A stretch of 14,222 bases of DNA from BMS3ABIN04 sp965554225 (GTDB taxonomy: Bacteria > Bacteroidota > Ignavibacteria > Ignavibacteriales > Melioribacteraceae). Position 1 is the first letter of the stretch. Each line of letters opens with the position of its first letter. A model generated the notes under the pieces. That model saw nothing but the letters and a program-made list of their open reading frames with translations. It had not been told where the DNA came from and ran no database searches. Of this stretch, positions 8,100-14,222 are shown in pieces. The position numbers and the translations under genes are program-made. Location of the stretch: NCBI GenBank assembly GCA_965554225.1, contig CBEVZC010000077.1:1-14222 (forward strand), given 5' to 3'.

Positions 8100-9080
8100 A
8101 TGAAAAAAATATTATTCATAATATCAATATTAATTTTTGTTAATAAAGTTAATGCTCAGCTTTTCCCAACTTTGGGCGGACAGCGGGCCGGTATTTCTGC
8201 CGTGCAATTTTTAAAGATTGGTGTCGGAGCTAGAGCATCTGCAATGGGTGACGCTTTTGTTCCGGTAGCAAACGATGCTTCGGCATTATATTGGAATCCT
8301 GCCGGTGTTATTCAAGCAAAACAAAACCAGCTTATTATTTCGCACAATAATTGGGTTGCAGATATTAGCCATGAATTTATAGGCGGAATTTATAAGTTTT
8401 CACAGAATGATGCTGTCGGAATTTCTTTTACTTCTCTGCACATGGATAACATGCCTGTTACTACCGAATTTGAACCGTTTGGCAACGGTCAATCTTTTAC
8501 TTTTGGTGATTTGGCAATTGGGTTGACTTATTCAAGACAAATGACAGATAAATTCAGCTTTGGTGCAACCGTTAGATATGTTGAAGAAACTTTGGACAAA
8601 CTTAAAATGCGGGGAGTTGTAATTGACCTTGGTACTTTGTACTGGACTGGTTTAGGTTCAACCCGCTTTGCTGTTGCTATTACAAATTTTGGAAATGAAA
8701 TGGCTCCTGACGGTAAAGTACTTCTTTGGGGTAAGAGGGAAAAATCTGATTGGCAGTCATTTTCACCTCCTACTTTGTTTAGATTGGGCTTTGCTTTTGA
8801 ACCTTACCAAACAAGTGAAAATAGAATTACAACAGCTATTCAGCTTAATCATCCAAATGATAACAGCGAAAATGTAGCTCTCGGATTTGAATATTCCTGG
8901 AAGGAAATATTCTATTTGCGAGGCGGTTATAAAATAAATGCAGACGAACAGAACTTCACTTTCGGAACAGGCTTAGCTGTTCCGTTAGGTATTGCGCGGG
9001 TAAATTTTAATTATGCTTATTCAAATTTTACCAGACTTGGTTCGGCGCATAGATTTTCTTTAATTTTTGAATTGTATTAA
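8100..9080 (+). CDS. PorV/PorQ-family outer-membrane protein (T9SS-associated)
   Basis: 326 residues with a signal peptide (1-20, cleavage after VNAQ). Residues 41-69 carry the family signature: 'GVGARASAMGDAF', then 'NDASALYWNPAG'. The remainder is beta-strand-rich in the manner of FadL-like 14-stranded barrels ('FSFGATVRYVEET', 'FAVAITNFGNEM', 'YLRGGYKIN') and ends 'RFSLIFELY'. PorV (LptO) in characterised T9SSs collects cargo from the SprA translocon and passes it to the attachment complex, while PorQ relatives have related roles. Here the gene lies 71 bases after a TonB receptor and among genes for T9SS-tagged proteins, as expected for a locus-specific paralogue rather than the core PorV; that distinction is inference. 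There is no Shine-Dalgarno before the ATG, only an A/T-rich leader. Confidence 0.88.
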   Translation: MKKILFIISILIFVNKVNAQLFPTLGGQRAGISAVQFLKIGVGARASAMGDAFVPVANDASALYWNPAGVIQAKQNQLIISHNNWVADISHEFIGGIYKFSQNDAVGISFTSLHMDNMPVTTEFEPFGNGQSFTFGDLAIGLTYSRQMTDKFSFGATVRYVEETLDKLKMRGVVIDLGTLYWTGLGSTRFAVAITNFGNEMAPDGKVLLWGKREKSDWQSFSPPTLFRLGFAFEPYQTSENRITTAIQLNHPNDNSENVALGFEYSWKEIFYLRGGYKINADEQNFTFGTGLAVPLGIARVNFNYAYSNFTRLGSAHRFSLIFELY

Positions 9081-9081
9081 T

Positions 9082-10191
9082 ATGAAATTTAAACATTATA
9101 TATTTTTGATATTTGCAGGCCTGATGGTCATATCTTGTGAAAATAAACTTGATTTGACGGATATTGTAAAAGACAGCAAGGATAAGCAGATAACAAATAT
9201 AAGCGATACGGTTTATATTCAGCAATCTCCTATATGGACGGGATTTAATAAGCCTGAAGATATTATTGTAGGCAGAGAACCATTTATTTATGTTGCCGAT
9301 ACTCAAAATGATAGAATAGTTATGCTGGATGTATCGGGAAAAGTTTTGGGAAGTAAAGCAATTAAACATCCTATTGCCATTGCGCAAGATTATAGATTAA
9401 ATTTAATAGTTTGTGCTCAGTTCGATACTACAATTAATTCAAATCAAGTTACTTTTAGTGCAGTTTATAAAATTGATTTGGTAGATGCCGGACATATATT
9501 AAACTCAGCCGGAGTTACGCGGGTACTTCCGCAAAATCCTAACGATGATCCTTTTGCATTTACCAGGCCTGACAGGCAATATACGGGTGTTACCGTATTT
9601 TTTGATAACTCGATTTATGTTTCCAGAAAAGGTCCGAAAAATTCAAACCCAATTGATAGGGACAATGCAATTCTTACTCTTAAATATATTCAATCATCAA
9701 ATAGTCCTGCCGGAGTAAAAGATTCGCTTATTGTAGGTAAAGTTCCTTTGCTGGAAGCAGAAGGAACCGGTATGATGTCTGCAAATAAAATAAGTTCTTT
9801 AACTTCCTTTAACCGGAAAAGTTTGGATATAATACTTACATTAATTGGAGATAATAGTTTTAAAGTACAATGGCTGCAGTTTGTTGTTAACCCGGATTTT
9901 TCAGGATACCAGCCGAAATTACCGGCATTTTCTTCCGACATGATGCAGGTAAATAAATTCGGTAAACCTGAAGATACCGCTCTAGACAACGCCGGTAATA
10001 TTTTTGTAGCCGATGCTCAAAAAGATAGTATATTTAAATTTAATTCGTTTGGTGATGAACTGCAGTCTTTCGGTGGAAGTGATCTTCTGAACGAACCTCA
10101 TGCAGTTGCATTCTTTGATAAAATACTCTATGTATTAGATACCGGTAACGATAGAATTGTAAGATTTATTCTCTCAACCGATACACAGTAA
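9082..10191 (+). CDS. NHL-repeat (beta-propeller) lipoprotein
   Basis: The ATG at 9082 was chosen over the in-frame TTG at 9067, which would overlap the previous gene and spoil the signal peptide. From 9082 the product has 369 residues and begins with a clean lipoprotein signal, lipobox V-I-S-C with Cys19. NHL-type repeats are visible at about 56-84 ('FNKPEDIIVG ... IYVADTQNDRIVMLD'), 294-320 ('GKPEDTALDNAGNIFVADAQKDSIFKF') and 337-362 ('EPHAVAFFDKILYVLDTGNDRIVRF'); more degenerate blades probably fill the middle. NHL propellers usually bind proteins, carbohydrates or other ligands and seldom catalyse; no catalytic site was seen. It starts one base after the PorV-like gene stops, so the two are surely co-transcribed. 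It may be an outer-membrane accessory protein for the receptor or for secreted cargo. Confidence 0.85.
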   Translation: MKFKHYIFLIFAGLMVISCENKLDLTDIVKDSKDKQITNISDTVYIQQSPIWTGFNKPEDIIVGREPFIYVADTQNDRIVMLDVSGKVLGSKAIKHPIAIAQDYRLNLIVCAQFDTTINSNQVTFSAVYKIDLVDAGHILNSAGVTRVLPQNPNDDPFAFTRPDRQYTGVTVFFDNSIYVSRKGPKNSNPIDRDNAILTLKYIQSSNSPAGVKDSLIVGKVPLLEAEGTGMMSANKISSLTSFNRKSLDIILTLIGDNSFKVQWLQFVVNPDFSGYQPKLPAFSSDMMQVNKFGKPEDTALDNAGNIFVADAQKDSIFKFNSFGDELQSFGGSDLLNEPHAVAFFDKILYVLDTGNDRIVRFILSTDTQ

Positions 10192-10247
10192 ATGACAAAG
10201 CAGTATTTCTAACTTATAATATTTAATATGTTTAAGGAAATTTCAGA

Positions 10248-11516
10248 ATGAAGAAATTAGCAGTAATCTTATTTATAATTTTTACTCTTCAACTATCCGG
10301 GCAGAATAAACTTAGGGTAATGACATACAATATTCTTAATTATAAAGCTAACGGTACGGTTACAACCACAAAAAATCAAAACCTTAAGAAAATTATAACT
10401 GCAGTCAACCCGGATATTCTGGTGGTCCAGGAAATAGACGGTTCAACCTATGTTAATAAATTTTACACGGACGTATTGAATTCAACATACAAAAAGGCAG
10501 CATTTATTGATGGATTTGATACGGATAACGCAATGTATTATCGGGATTCTTTGATTTCGTTTCTTTCAAACGTCCGTATTCAAACGGACCTGAGGGATAT
10601 TTCAAAATTTACAGTTGTTTATAAAGCTACCAGCGATACATTAATAATATACTCGGTTCATTTAAAAGCTAGTAACGGTTCTTCTAACGAACAAAAAAGA
10701 GCAAGTGAGGTTACGGATCTAAGGAATTCCACCGATCACTTACATCCGGGAGCTAATTTTATTGTAATTGGAGATTACAATATTTACTCATCTTCCGAGC
10801 CGGCATTTCAAAAATTAATTGATAAAAGTAAACCGGGATATTTTTTGGACCCGGTCAACAGTATAGGAAATTGGCATAATAATTCTAACTATAGAATTGT
10901 ACATTCCCAATCAACCAGGTCTGCACAAATATCCGATGGCGGTTCATCAGGGGGATTAGATGACAGATTCGATATGATATTAATATCACAAGCAGTTAAG
11001 GATTCCGGGGGAATCAGTTATGAATCGGGAACTTATAAAGTTTTCGGCAACGACGGCAACCATTTTAATAAATCGATAAATGAATTGCCTAATAATGCTG
11101 TCAGCGATGATTTGGCAAATGCACTCTATTTTGCATCAGACCATTTACCTGTTTATGCAGATTTTAGAATGGACCCTGTAGTTTCTGTTCAAGAAGAAAA
11201 CAATGTTATCCCTAAATCAATTGTGTTATCCCAAAATTATCCCAATCCGTTTAACCCTACAACAACAATAAAATATACAATACCAACCCCCTTTAATTCA
11301 CCCTTTGCTAAAGGGGGGAACACAAAGGGGGTTTTTATTACTCTTAAGGTTTATGATGTTCTTGGAAGGGAAGTTGCGACTTTGGTAAACCAAAGGCAGA
11401 AGCCTGGCAATTATGAAGTGGATTTTAATGCGGAAGGTTTATCCAGCGGAATATATTTTTACTTGTTAAAAACCGAGAATAGAATTTTAGCAAAAAAAAT
11501 GCAATTACTGAAATAA
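10248..11516 (+). CDS. Secreted endonuclease/exonuclease/phosphatase-family enzyme with T9SS sorting domain
   Basis: 422 residues with a signal peptide (1-19, LSGQ). The EEP (DNase I/ExoIII/Mg-dependent phosphodiesterase) fold spans about 20-310 with all expected active-site motifs: Asn28 in MTYNIL, Glu62 in VVQEID, His138 in YSVHLK, Asp176 and Asn178 in GDYN, the 'RFDMILIS' strand (240-247), and Asp298-His299 in SDHLPV. Catalysis is therefore likely intact. The substrate may be DNA, RNA, a sphingolipid or another phosphodiester; the sequence does not decide. Residues about 326-422 are a T9SS type A sorting domain (SQNYPNPFNPTTT, YDVLGREVATLV, PGNYEV, SGIYFY), so the enzyme should be released or anchored at the cell surface. 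That domain contains an unusual 16-residue stretch (347-362) encoded by a nested palindrome. AAGGA at 10234-10238 precedes the ATG by nine bases. TATAAT at 10215-10220 lacks a convincing partner element. Confidence 0.9.
   Translation: MKKLAVILFIIFTLQLSGQNKLRVMTYNILNYKANGTVTTTKNQNLKKIITAVNPDILVVQEIDGSTYVNKFYTDVLNSTYKKAAFIDGFDTDNAMYYRDSLISFLSNVRIQTDLRDISKFTVVYKATSDTLIIYSVHLKASNGSSNEQKRASEVTDLRNSTDHLHPGANFIVIGDYNIYSSSEPAFQKLIDKSKPGYFLDPVNSIGNWHNNSNYRIVHSQSTRSAQISDGGSSGGLDDRFDMILISQAVKDSGGISYESGTYKVFGNDGNHFNKSINELPNNAVSDDLANALYFASDHLPVYADFRMDPVVSVQEENNVIPKSIVLSQNYPNPFNPTTTIKYTIPTPFNSPFAKGGNTKGVFITLKVYDVLGREVATLVNQRQKPGNYEVDFNAEGLSSGIYFYLLKTENRILAKKMQLLK
11285..11333. repeat. Nested palindromic element inside the sorting domain of the EEP gene
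   Basis: The outer arms are a perfect 10-bp inverted repeat, AACCCCCTTT (11285-11294) and AAAGGGGGTT (11324-11333). Inside lies a second hairpin, arms 11297-11306 and 11310-11319, with a perfect CCCTTT/AAAGGG core, a GCT loop and one mismatch plus one wobble outward. The element is translated in frame as residues 347-362 of the enzyme (T-P-F-N-S-P-F-A-K-G-G-N-T-K-G-V). At the same place the sorting domain of the 716-residue protein is seven residues shorter and shows no palindrome. G/C-run palindromes of this style occur as dispersed repeats in many bacteria; in-frame carriage in genes is known for Rickettsia palindromic elements, used here only as an analogy. Confidence 0.75.
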
Positions 11517-11519
11517 ATA

Positions 11520-11551
11520 TTTGATTGTAGTTTTAACTATAATTAAATTTG
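11520..11551 (+). promoter_or_regulatory. Candidate Bacteroidota-type promoter for atpDC
   Basis: TTTG at 11520-11523 and TAAATTTG at 11544-11551 match the Bacteroidota sigma-A consensus (TTTG at -33, TAnnTTTG at -7) with a 20-base spacer. Transcription would begin near 11557, leaving a leader of about 25 bases before the ATG at 11582. The AT-rich background makes chance matches possible, and use of this consensus in Ignavibacteria is assumed. Confidence 0.45.
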
Positions 11552-11572
11552 TAAATTATTTTAATGTTAACT

Positions 11573-11577
11573 AGGAG
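11573..11577 (+). promoter_or_regulatory. Shine-Dalgarno of atpD (decides the start codon)
   Basis: AGGAG lies four bases before the ATG at 11582, correctly placed for it. The in-frame ATG at 11564 is upstream of this site and very close to the predicted transcription start, so it is unlikely to be used. Confidence 0.75.
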
Positions 11578-11581
11578 AAAA

Positions 11582-12994
11582 ATGGCTAGTAAAGAGGGTG
11601 TAATAGTTCAGGTTATTGGACCTGTAGTTGATATCGATTTTGAAGAAGGATATCTTCCTACAATTTATAATGCAGTCAAAATTCCCCGTACAAATTCAGA
11701 AGGGAAAGAAGAAGAATTAATTGTAGAAGTTCAGCAGCATCTTGGCGAAAATAGAGTTAGAGCCGTTGCTATGGACTCGACAGACGGATTGGTGAGAGGG
11801 ACAAAGGCCATAGATACCGGTAACCCAATTTCTGTACCTGTTGGACCGGATACTTTAGGAAGACTTATTAATGTAATTGGTAATACAATTGATGGACAAG
11901 AACCAATTAAATCTGATCTTAGATCGCCCATCCATCATCATGCTCCCAAATTTGAAAATTTAACTACCTCACAAGAAATGTTTGAAACAGGTATAAAGGT
12001 TGTTGATCTGCTCGAACCTTACTCAAAAGGTGGTAAAACTGGTCTTTTTGGTGGCGCCGGTGTAGGTAAAACCGTTATTATACAAGAGCTTATTCATAAT
12101 ATTGCAAAAGAACACGGTGGATTTTCAGTATTTACTGGTGTTGGTGAAAGGACAAGAGAAGGTAACGATCTTTGGCTTGAAATGAAAGAATCCGGCGTTT
12201 TAGACAAAACAGCATTAGTGTTCGGACAAATGAACGAACCTCCGGGAGCACGTTTGAGAGTGGGCCTTACCGGACTTACAATTGCGGAATATTTTAGAGA
12301 TGTTGAAGAAAGAGATGTATTGCTGTTTATAGATAATATTTTCCGATTTACACAAGCCGGATCGGAAGTAAGTGCGTTGTTAGGAAGAATGCCTTCGGCA
12401 GTTGGTTATCAACCCAACCTTGCTTCTGAAATGGGAGAGCTTCAAGAGCGTATTACTTCCACCGAAAAAGGTTCAATTACTTCTGTCCAAGCTATTTACG
12501 TTCCGGCGGATGACTTAACTGATCCCGCTCCTGCAACAGCATTTTCTCATTTGGATGCTACAACAGTTTTAAGTCGTCAAATATCGGAATTGGGTATTTA
12601 TCCTGCAGTTGATCCGCTTGATTCGACTTCGCGTATTCTTGAACCTGGAATATTAGGGCATGAGCATTATAATATTGCTACTCAAGTTAAAGAAATACTT
12701 CAGCAATATAATGATCTTCAAGATATAATCAACATTTTAGGTATGGATGAATTATCTGAAGATGATAAGGTTGTAGTTAGAAGAGCAAGAAGAATCCAGA
12801 GGTTCTTAAGCCAGCCTTTCCATGTCGCCGAACAGTTTACCGGAGTTCCCGGAAAATATGTTAAGTTAGAAGATACAATTAGAAGTTTTAAAGAGATAAT
12901 AGATGGCAAACATGATGATCTTCCTGAAATGGCTTTTATGTATGTAGGAACTATTGAGGAAGCAGTTGAAAAAGCTAAGAAAATGAACGCATAA
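11582..12994 (+). CDS. atpD: F1Fo ATP synthase subunit beta
   Basis: 470 residues from the ATG at 11582, the normal length for this subunit. It is the catalytic subunit of the F1 sector, making ATP on the cytoplasmic side of the membrane. The Walker A P-loop GGAGVGKT is at 157-164, followed by 'GVGERTREGNDLW' with the catalytic Glu and Arg. Walker B is 'LLFIDNIFRF', and the DELSEED-like loop reads 'DELSEDD'. 'ALLGRMPSAVGYQP' is the usual beta-subunit signature. All key residues are present. atpC follows after two bases and a terminator after that, so this is a two-gene operon with no other atp genes beside it, the arrangement known from Chlorobi. A longer start at 11564 would add six residues (MLTRRK) and is disfavoured by the Shine-Dalgarno position. 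Confidence 0.98.
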   Translation: MASKEGVIVQVIGPVVDIDFEEGYLPTIYNAVKIPRTNSEGKEEELIVEVQQHLGENRVRAVAMDSTDGLVRGTKAIDTGNPISVPVGPDTLGRLINVIGNTIDGQEPIKSDLRSPIHHHAPKFENLTTSQEMFETGIKVVDLLEPYSKGGKTGLFGGAGVGKTVIIQELIHNIAKEHGGFSVFTGVGERTREGNDLWLEMKESGVLDKTALVFGQMNEPPGARLRVGLTGLTIAEYFRDVEERDVLLFIDNIFRFTQAGSEVSALLGRMPSAVGYQPNLASEMGELQERITSTEKGSITSVQAIYVPADDLTDPAPATAFSHLDATTVLSRQISELGIYPAVDPLDSTSRILEPGILGHEHYNIATQVKEILQQYNDLQDIINILGMDELSEDDKVVVRRARRIQRFLSQPFHVAEQFTGVPGKYVKLEDTIRSFKEIIDGKHDDLPEMAFMYVGTIEEAVEKAKKMNA

Positions 12995-12996
12995 AT

Positions 12997-13401
12997 ATGA
13001 AAGAAATTAATGTTGAAGTAATTACACCGTCTAAAAAAGCTTACGAAGATAAGGCTTTATCAATCACAATACCTGGAACTAAAGGTAGTTTCCAAGTACT
13101 GTTCAATCATGCTCCCTTGTTAAGCAGTTTTGAAATAGGTAAAATTAAGATAGTTGATCCTAGTAATGAAACGCATATCTTTGCTACCGGAGGAGGAACT
13201 TCCGAAGTACTTGAGAACAATGTATTAATACTGGCCGAAAGTTTTGAGGCTGTAGAAAAAATTGACGTGCAACGTGCAGAAAATGCTTTGAATAGAGCTA
13301 AAGAACGACTTGCACACAAAGATGATCATAGTATTGATGTTAAAAGGGCGGAATTGGCTTTGAAACGGGCAATGAATAGACTCAAATTAGTGCATAAGTA
13401 G
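12997..13401 (+). CDS. atpC: F1Fo ATP synthase subunit epsilon
   Basis: 134 residues, full length with both domains. The N-terminal beta-sandwich shows the family motif 'GSFQVLFNHAPLLSSFEIG' (30-48). The C-terminal two-helix region runs from about 88 to 134. Its first helix starts with IDVQRA (89-94), which fits the I(L)DxxRA ATP-binding motif described in bacterial epsilon subunits; the second helix, 'IDVKRAELALKRAMNRLK' (113-130), is also typical. Epsilon connects the gamma shaft to the c-ring and can extend its helices to inhibit ATP hydrolysis, so the regulatory domain appears functional. The gene starts two bases after the atpD stop with no Shine-Dalgarno of its own, suggesting translational coupling. 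Confidence 0.96.
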   Translation: MKEINVEVITPSKKAYEDKALSITIPGTKGSFQVLFNHAPLLSSFEIGKIKIVDPSNETHIFATGGGTSEVLENNVLILAESFEAVEKIDVQRAENALNRAKERLAHKDDHSIDVKRAELALKRAMNRLKLVHK

Positions 13402-13435
13402 TTTGTGAGGAAAGATAATTAAGTAATTATATATT

Positions 13436-13469
13436 AAGGGTTTAGTCTTGATTAGCTAAACCCTTTTTT
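13436..13469 (+). terminator. Intrinsic terminator of the atpDC operon
   Basis: A perfect 10-bp stem, AAGGGTTTAG (13436-13445) and CTAAACCCTT (13456-13465), encloses a 10-base loop. A run of six T (13464-13469), whose first two bases belong to the stem, completes a standard Rho-independent terminator 34 bases after the atpC stop. Confidence 0.88.
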
Positions 13470-13671
13470 AGTGTTCTTTTTACAACGTATTTGATTTTCT
13501 GCTTATTTTAGCAATTTATAAAAAATTATAACTCGTTAAGTTCAATAAGCAAAAGGAATTTACAAACCCACGGAAAGCGAGAATACTTTTAATAGGAAAT
13601 ATGTTTCTTGAGAATTACAAAACTTGAACAGCATGAGTAGAAAAAAAAATAGGGGAACTTGATTTGAGATT

Positions 13672-13700
13672 TATCGGGAGCACTTATCTTGCTCCCGATA
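13672..13700 (-). terminator. Hairpin, probable transcript end of the superoxide dismutase gene
   Basis: A perfect 11-bp inverted repeat (TATCGGGAGCA at 13672-13682 and TGCTCCCGATA at 13690-13700) with a 7-base loop lies 15 bases past the dismutase stop codon. On the minus strand it is followed by AATCTCAAATC rather than a T-tract, so termination may be weak or the hairpin may mainly protect the 3' end. Confidence 0.55.
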
Positions 13701-13715
13701 TTGAATTAAATATGT

Positions 13716-14222
13716 TTAGGCTTCTTTAAACCTTCTGGCAACTTCTTCCCAGTTTACAACATTCCAAAAATTAGTAATATATTCAGGTCGTCTATTTTGA
13801 TATTTTAGATAATATGCATGTTCCCAAACGTCTAAACCTAAAATTGGTGTCCCTTGTACTTCGGCAACATCCATAGTAGGGTTATCCTGATTTGGAGTTG
13901 AAGTAACCGCTAAGTTCCCATCTGCAACTAACAACCATGCCCAACCTGAACCGAATCTTGTTGCTGCAGCAGTAGAAAATTTATCCTTGAAATCTGCAAA
14001 AGAACCAAATGTAGAATTGATTTTATCTGCTAAATTGCCGGAAGGTTCTCCTCCTTTATTTTGACCCATAACCGTCCAAAATAGGGAATGATTAAAATGT
14101 CCGCCGCCGTTATTTCTAACCGCAACCGGATATTTTGAAACATCTTTCATTAAATCACTTAAAGATAATCCTTCCAATTCAGTCCCTTCCACAGCTGCAT
14201 TTAGTTTGTTTACATATCCACC
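13716..14222 (-). CDS. Superoxide dismutase, Mn/Fe family (Mn-type features), N-terminus beyond window
   Basis: The frame stays open to the window edge (reading G-G-Y-V-N-K-L-N-A-A before the GTG at 14192), so the gene continues to the right; that GTG is an internal Val. About 168 residues are visible of a family that is usually around 200. It converts superoxide to oxygen and hydrogen peroxide. The metal ligands in view are the His of 'GGGHFNHSLFW' (encoded at 14076-14108) and the Asp and His of 'DVWEHAYY'; the first His ligand lies in the missing N-terminal part. 'FGSGWAWL' and 'NRRPEYI' are also typical. Mn-type rather than Fe-type is suggested by Gly in the 'GGH' motif and the Gln in 'NQDNP', but cambialistic enzymes exist. 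No signal peptide can be judged because the start is missing. It is convergent with atpDC and functionally separate. Confidence 0.95.
   Translation of the reverse strand, partial: GGYVNKLNAAVEGTELEGLSLSDLMKDVSKYPVAVRNNGGGHFNHSLFWTVMGQNKGGEPSGNLADKINSTFGSFADFKDKFSTAAATRFGSGWAWLLVADGNLAVTSTPNQDNPTMDVAEVQGTPILGLDVWEHAYYLKYQNRRPEYITNFWNVVNWEEVARRFKEA

Larger units (their letters stand above)
13402..13715. other. 314-base spacer between convergent genes
   Basis: It holds the atpC terminator near its left end and a second hairpin near its right end. Between them (13470-13671) the sequence is AT-rich, and I see no RNA gene, no sizeable reading frame and no repeat. Being between convergent genes, it need not contain a promoter for either. 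Confidence 0.7.

Noticed and set aside
9067..9081. TTG at 9067 as the start of the NHL lipoprotein
   Set aside because: It overlaps the previous gene and puts five extra residues before a complete lipoprotein signal that begins at the ATG at 9082.
9028..9387. 119-codon minus-strand frame spanning a gene junction
   Set aside because: It lies opposite two well-supported genes and its translation shows no domain, signal or ribosome site.
10215..10220. TATAAT box as promoter of the EEP gene
   Set aside because: No matching -35 or TTTG element lies at the right distance, and such hexamers are common by chance in AT-rich DNA.
11564..11581. ATG at 11564 as the atpD start
   Set aside because: The AGGAG sits downstream of it and is correctly placed for the ATG at 11582; beta subunits normally begin close to the latter.
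13601..13650. Small peptides at ATG codons in the convergent spacer
   Set aside because: The frames are only 8-9 codons long and show no conservation signal that can be judged here.

Overview
The window looks like a chromosomal piece of an AT-rich member of the Bacteroidota/Chlorobiota assemblage, most likely Ignavibacteria (Ignavibacteriales). The clues are two textbook type IX secretion system (T9SS) C-terminal sorting domains with the NYPNPFNP motif, a PorV/PorQ-family outer-membrane protein, a TonB-dependent receptor with a carboxypeptidase-regulatory-like N-terminal domain, Bacteroidota-style lipoproteins, and an atpD-atpC pair standing apart from the rest of the ATP synthase genes, as in Chlorobi. 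This assignment rests on recognised families, not on a database search.

Bases 2-11516 are one long run of same-strand cell-envelope genes. In order: the 3' part of a large secreted protein (FN3-like domain plus a divergent sorting domain); a 716-residue secreted protein with two copies of an OB-fold-like module and a T9SS sorting domain; a 210-base gap holding an 83-base imperfect palindrome; a 517-residue lipoprotein whose stop overlaps the start of a 936-residue TonB-dependent receptor; a PorV/PorQ-like protein; an NHL-repeat lipoprotein starting one base after it; and a secreted endonuclease/exonuclease/phosphatase (EEP) family protein with its own sorting domain. All seven products are predicted to be exported. 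Together they could form a surface module: PorV-like protein and T9SS deliver the cargo, the EEP enzyme and OB-like protein act on an extracellular polymer (possibly nucleic acid) or phosphoester, and the receptor takes up a product. That functional link is inference.

Bases 11520-13469 are a housekeeping unit: a candidate Bacteroidota-type promoter, a strong Shine-Dalgarno, atpD, atpC and a clear intrinsic terminator. After a 314-base gap between convergent genes, the window ends inside a minus-strand Mn/Fe superoxide dismutase whose N-terminus lies beyond the right edge.

The most notable sequence-level observation is a nested palindrome of about 49 bases inside the coding sequence of the EEP protein's sorting domain. 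It reads through in frame and looks like a short palindromic element tolerated in a protein-coding gene. No CRISPR array, tRNA, rRNA, transposase or obvious defence gene was seen.
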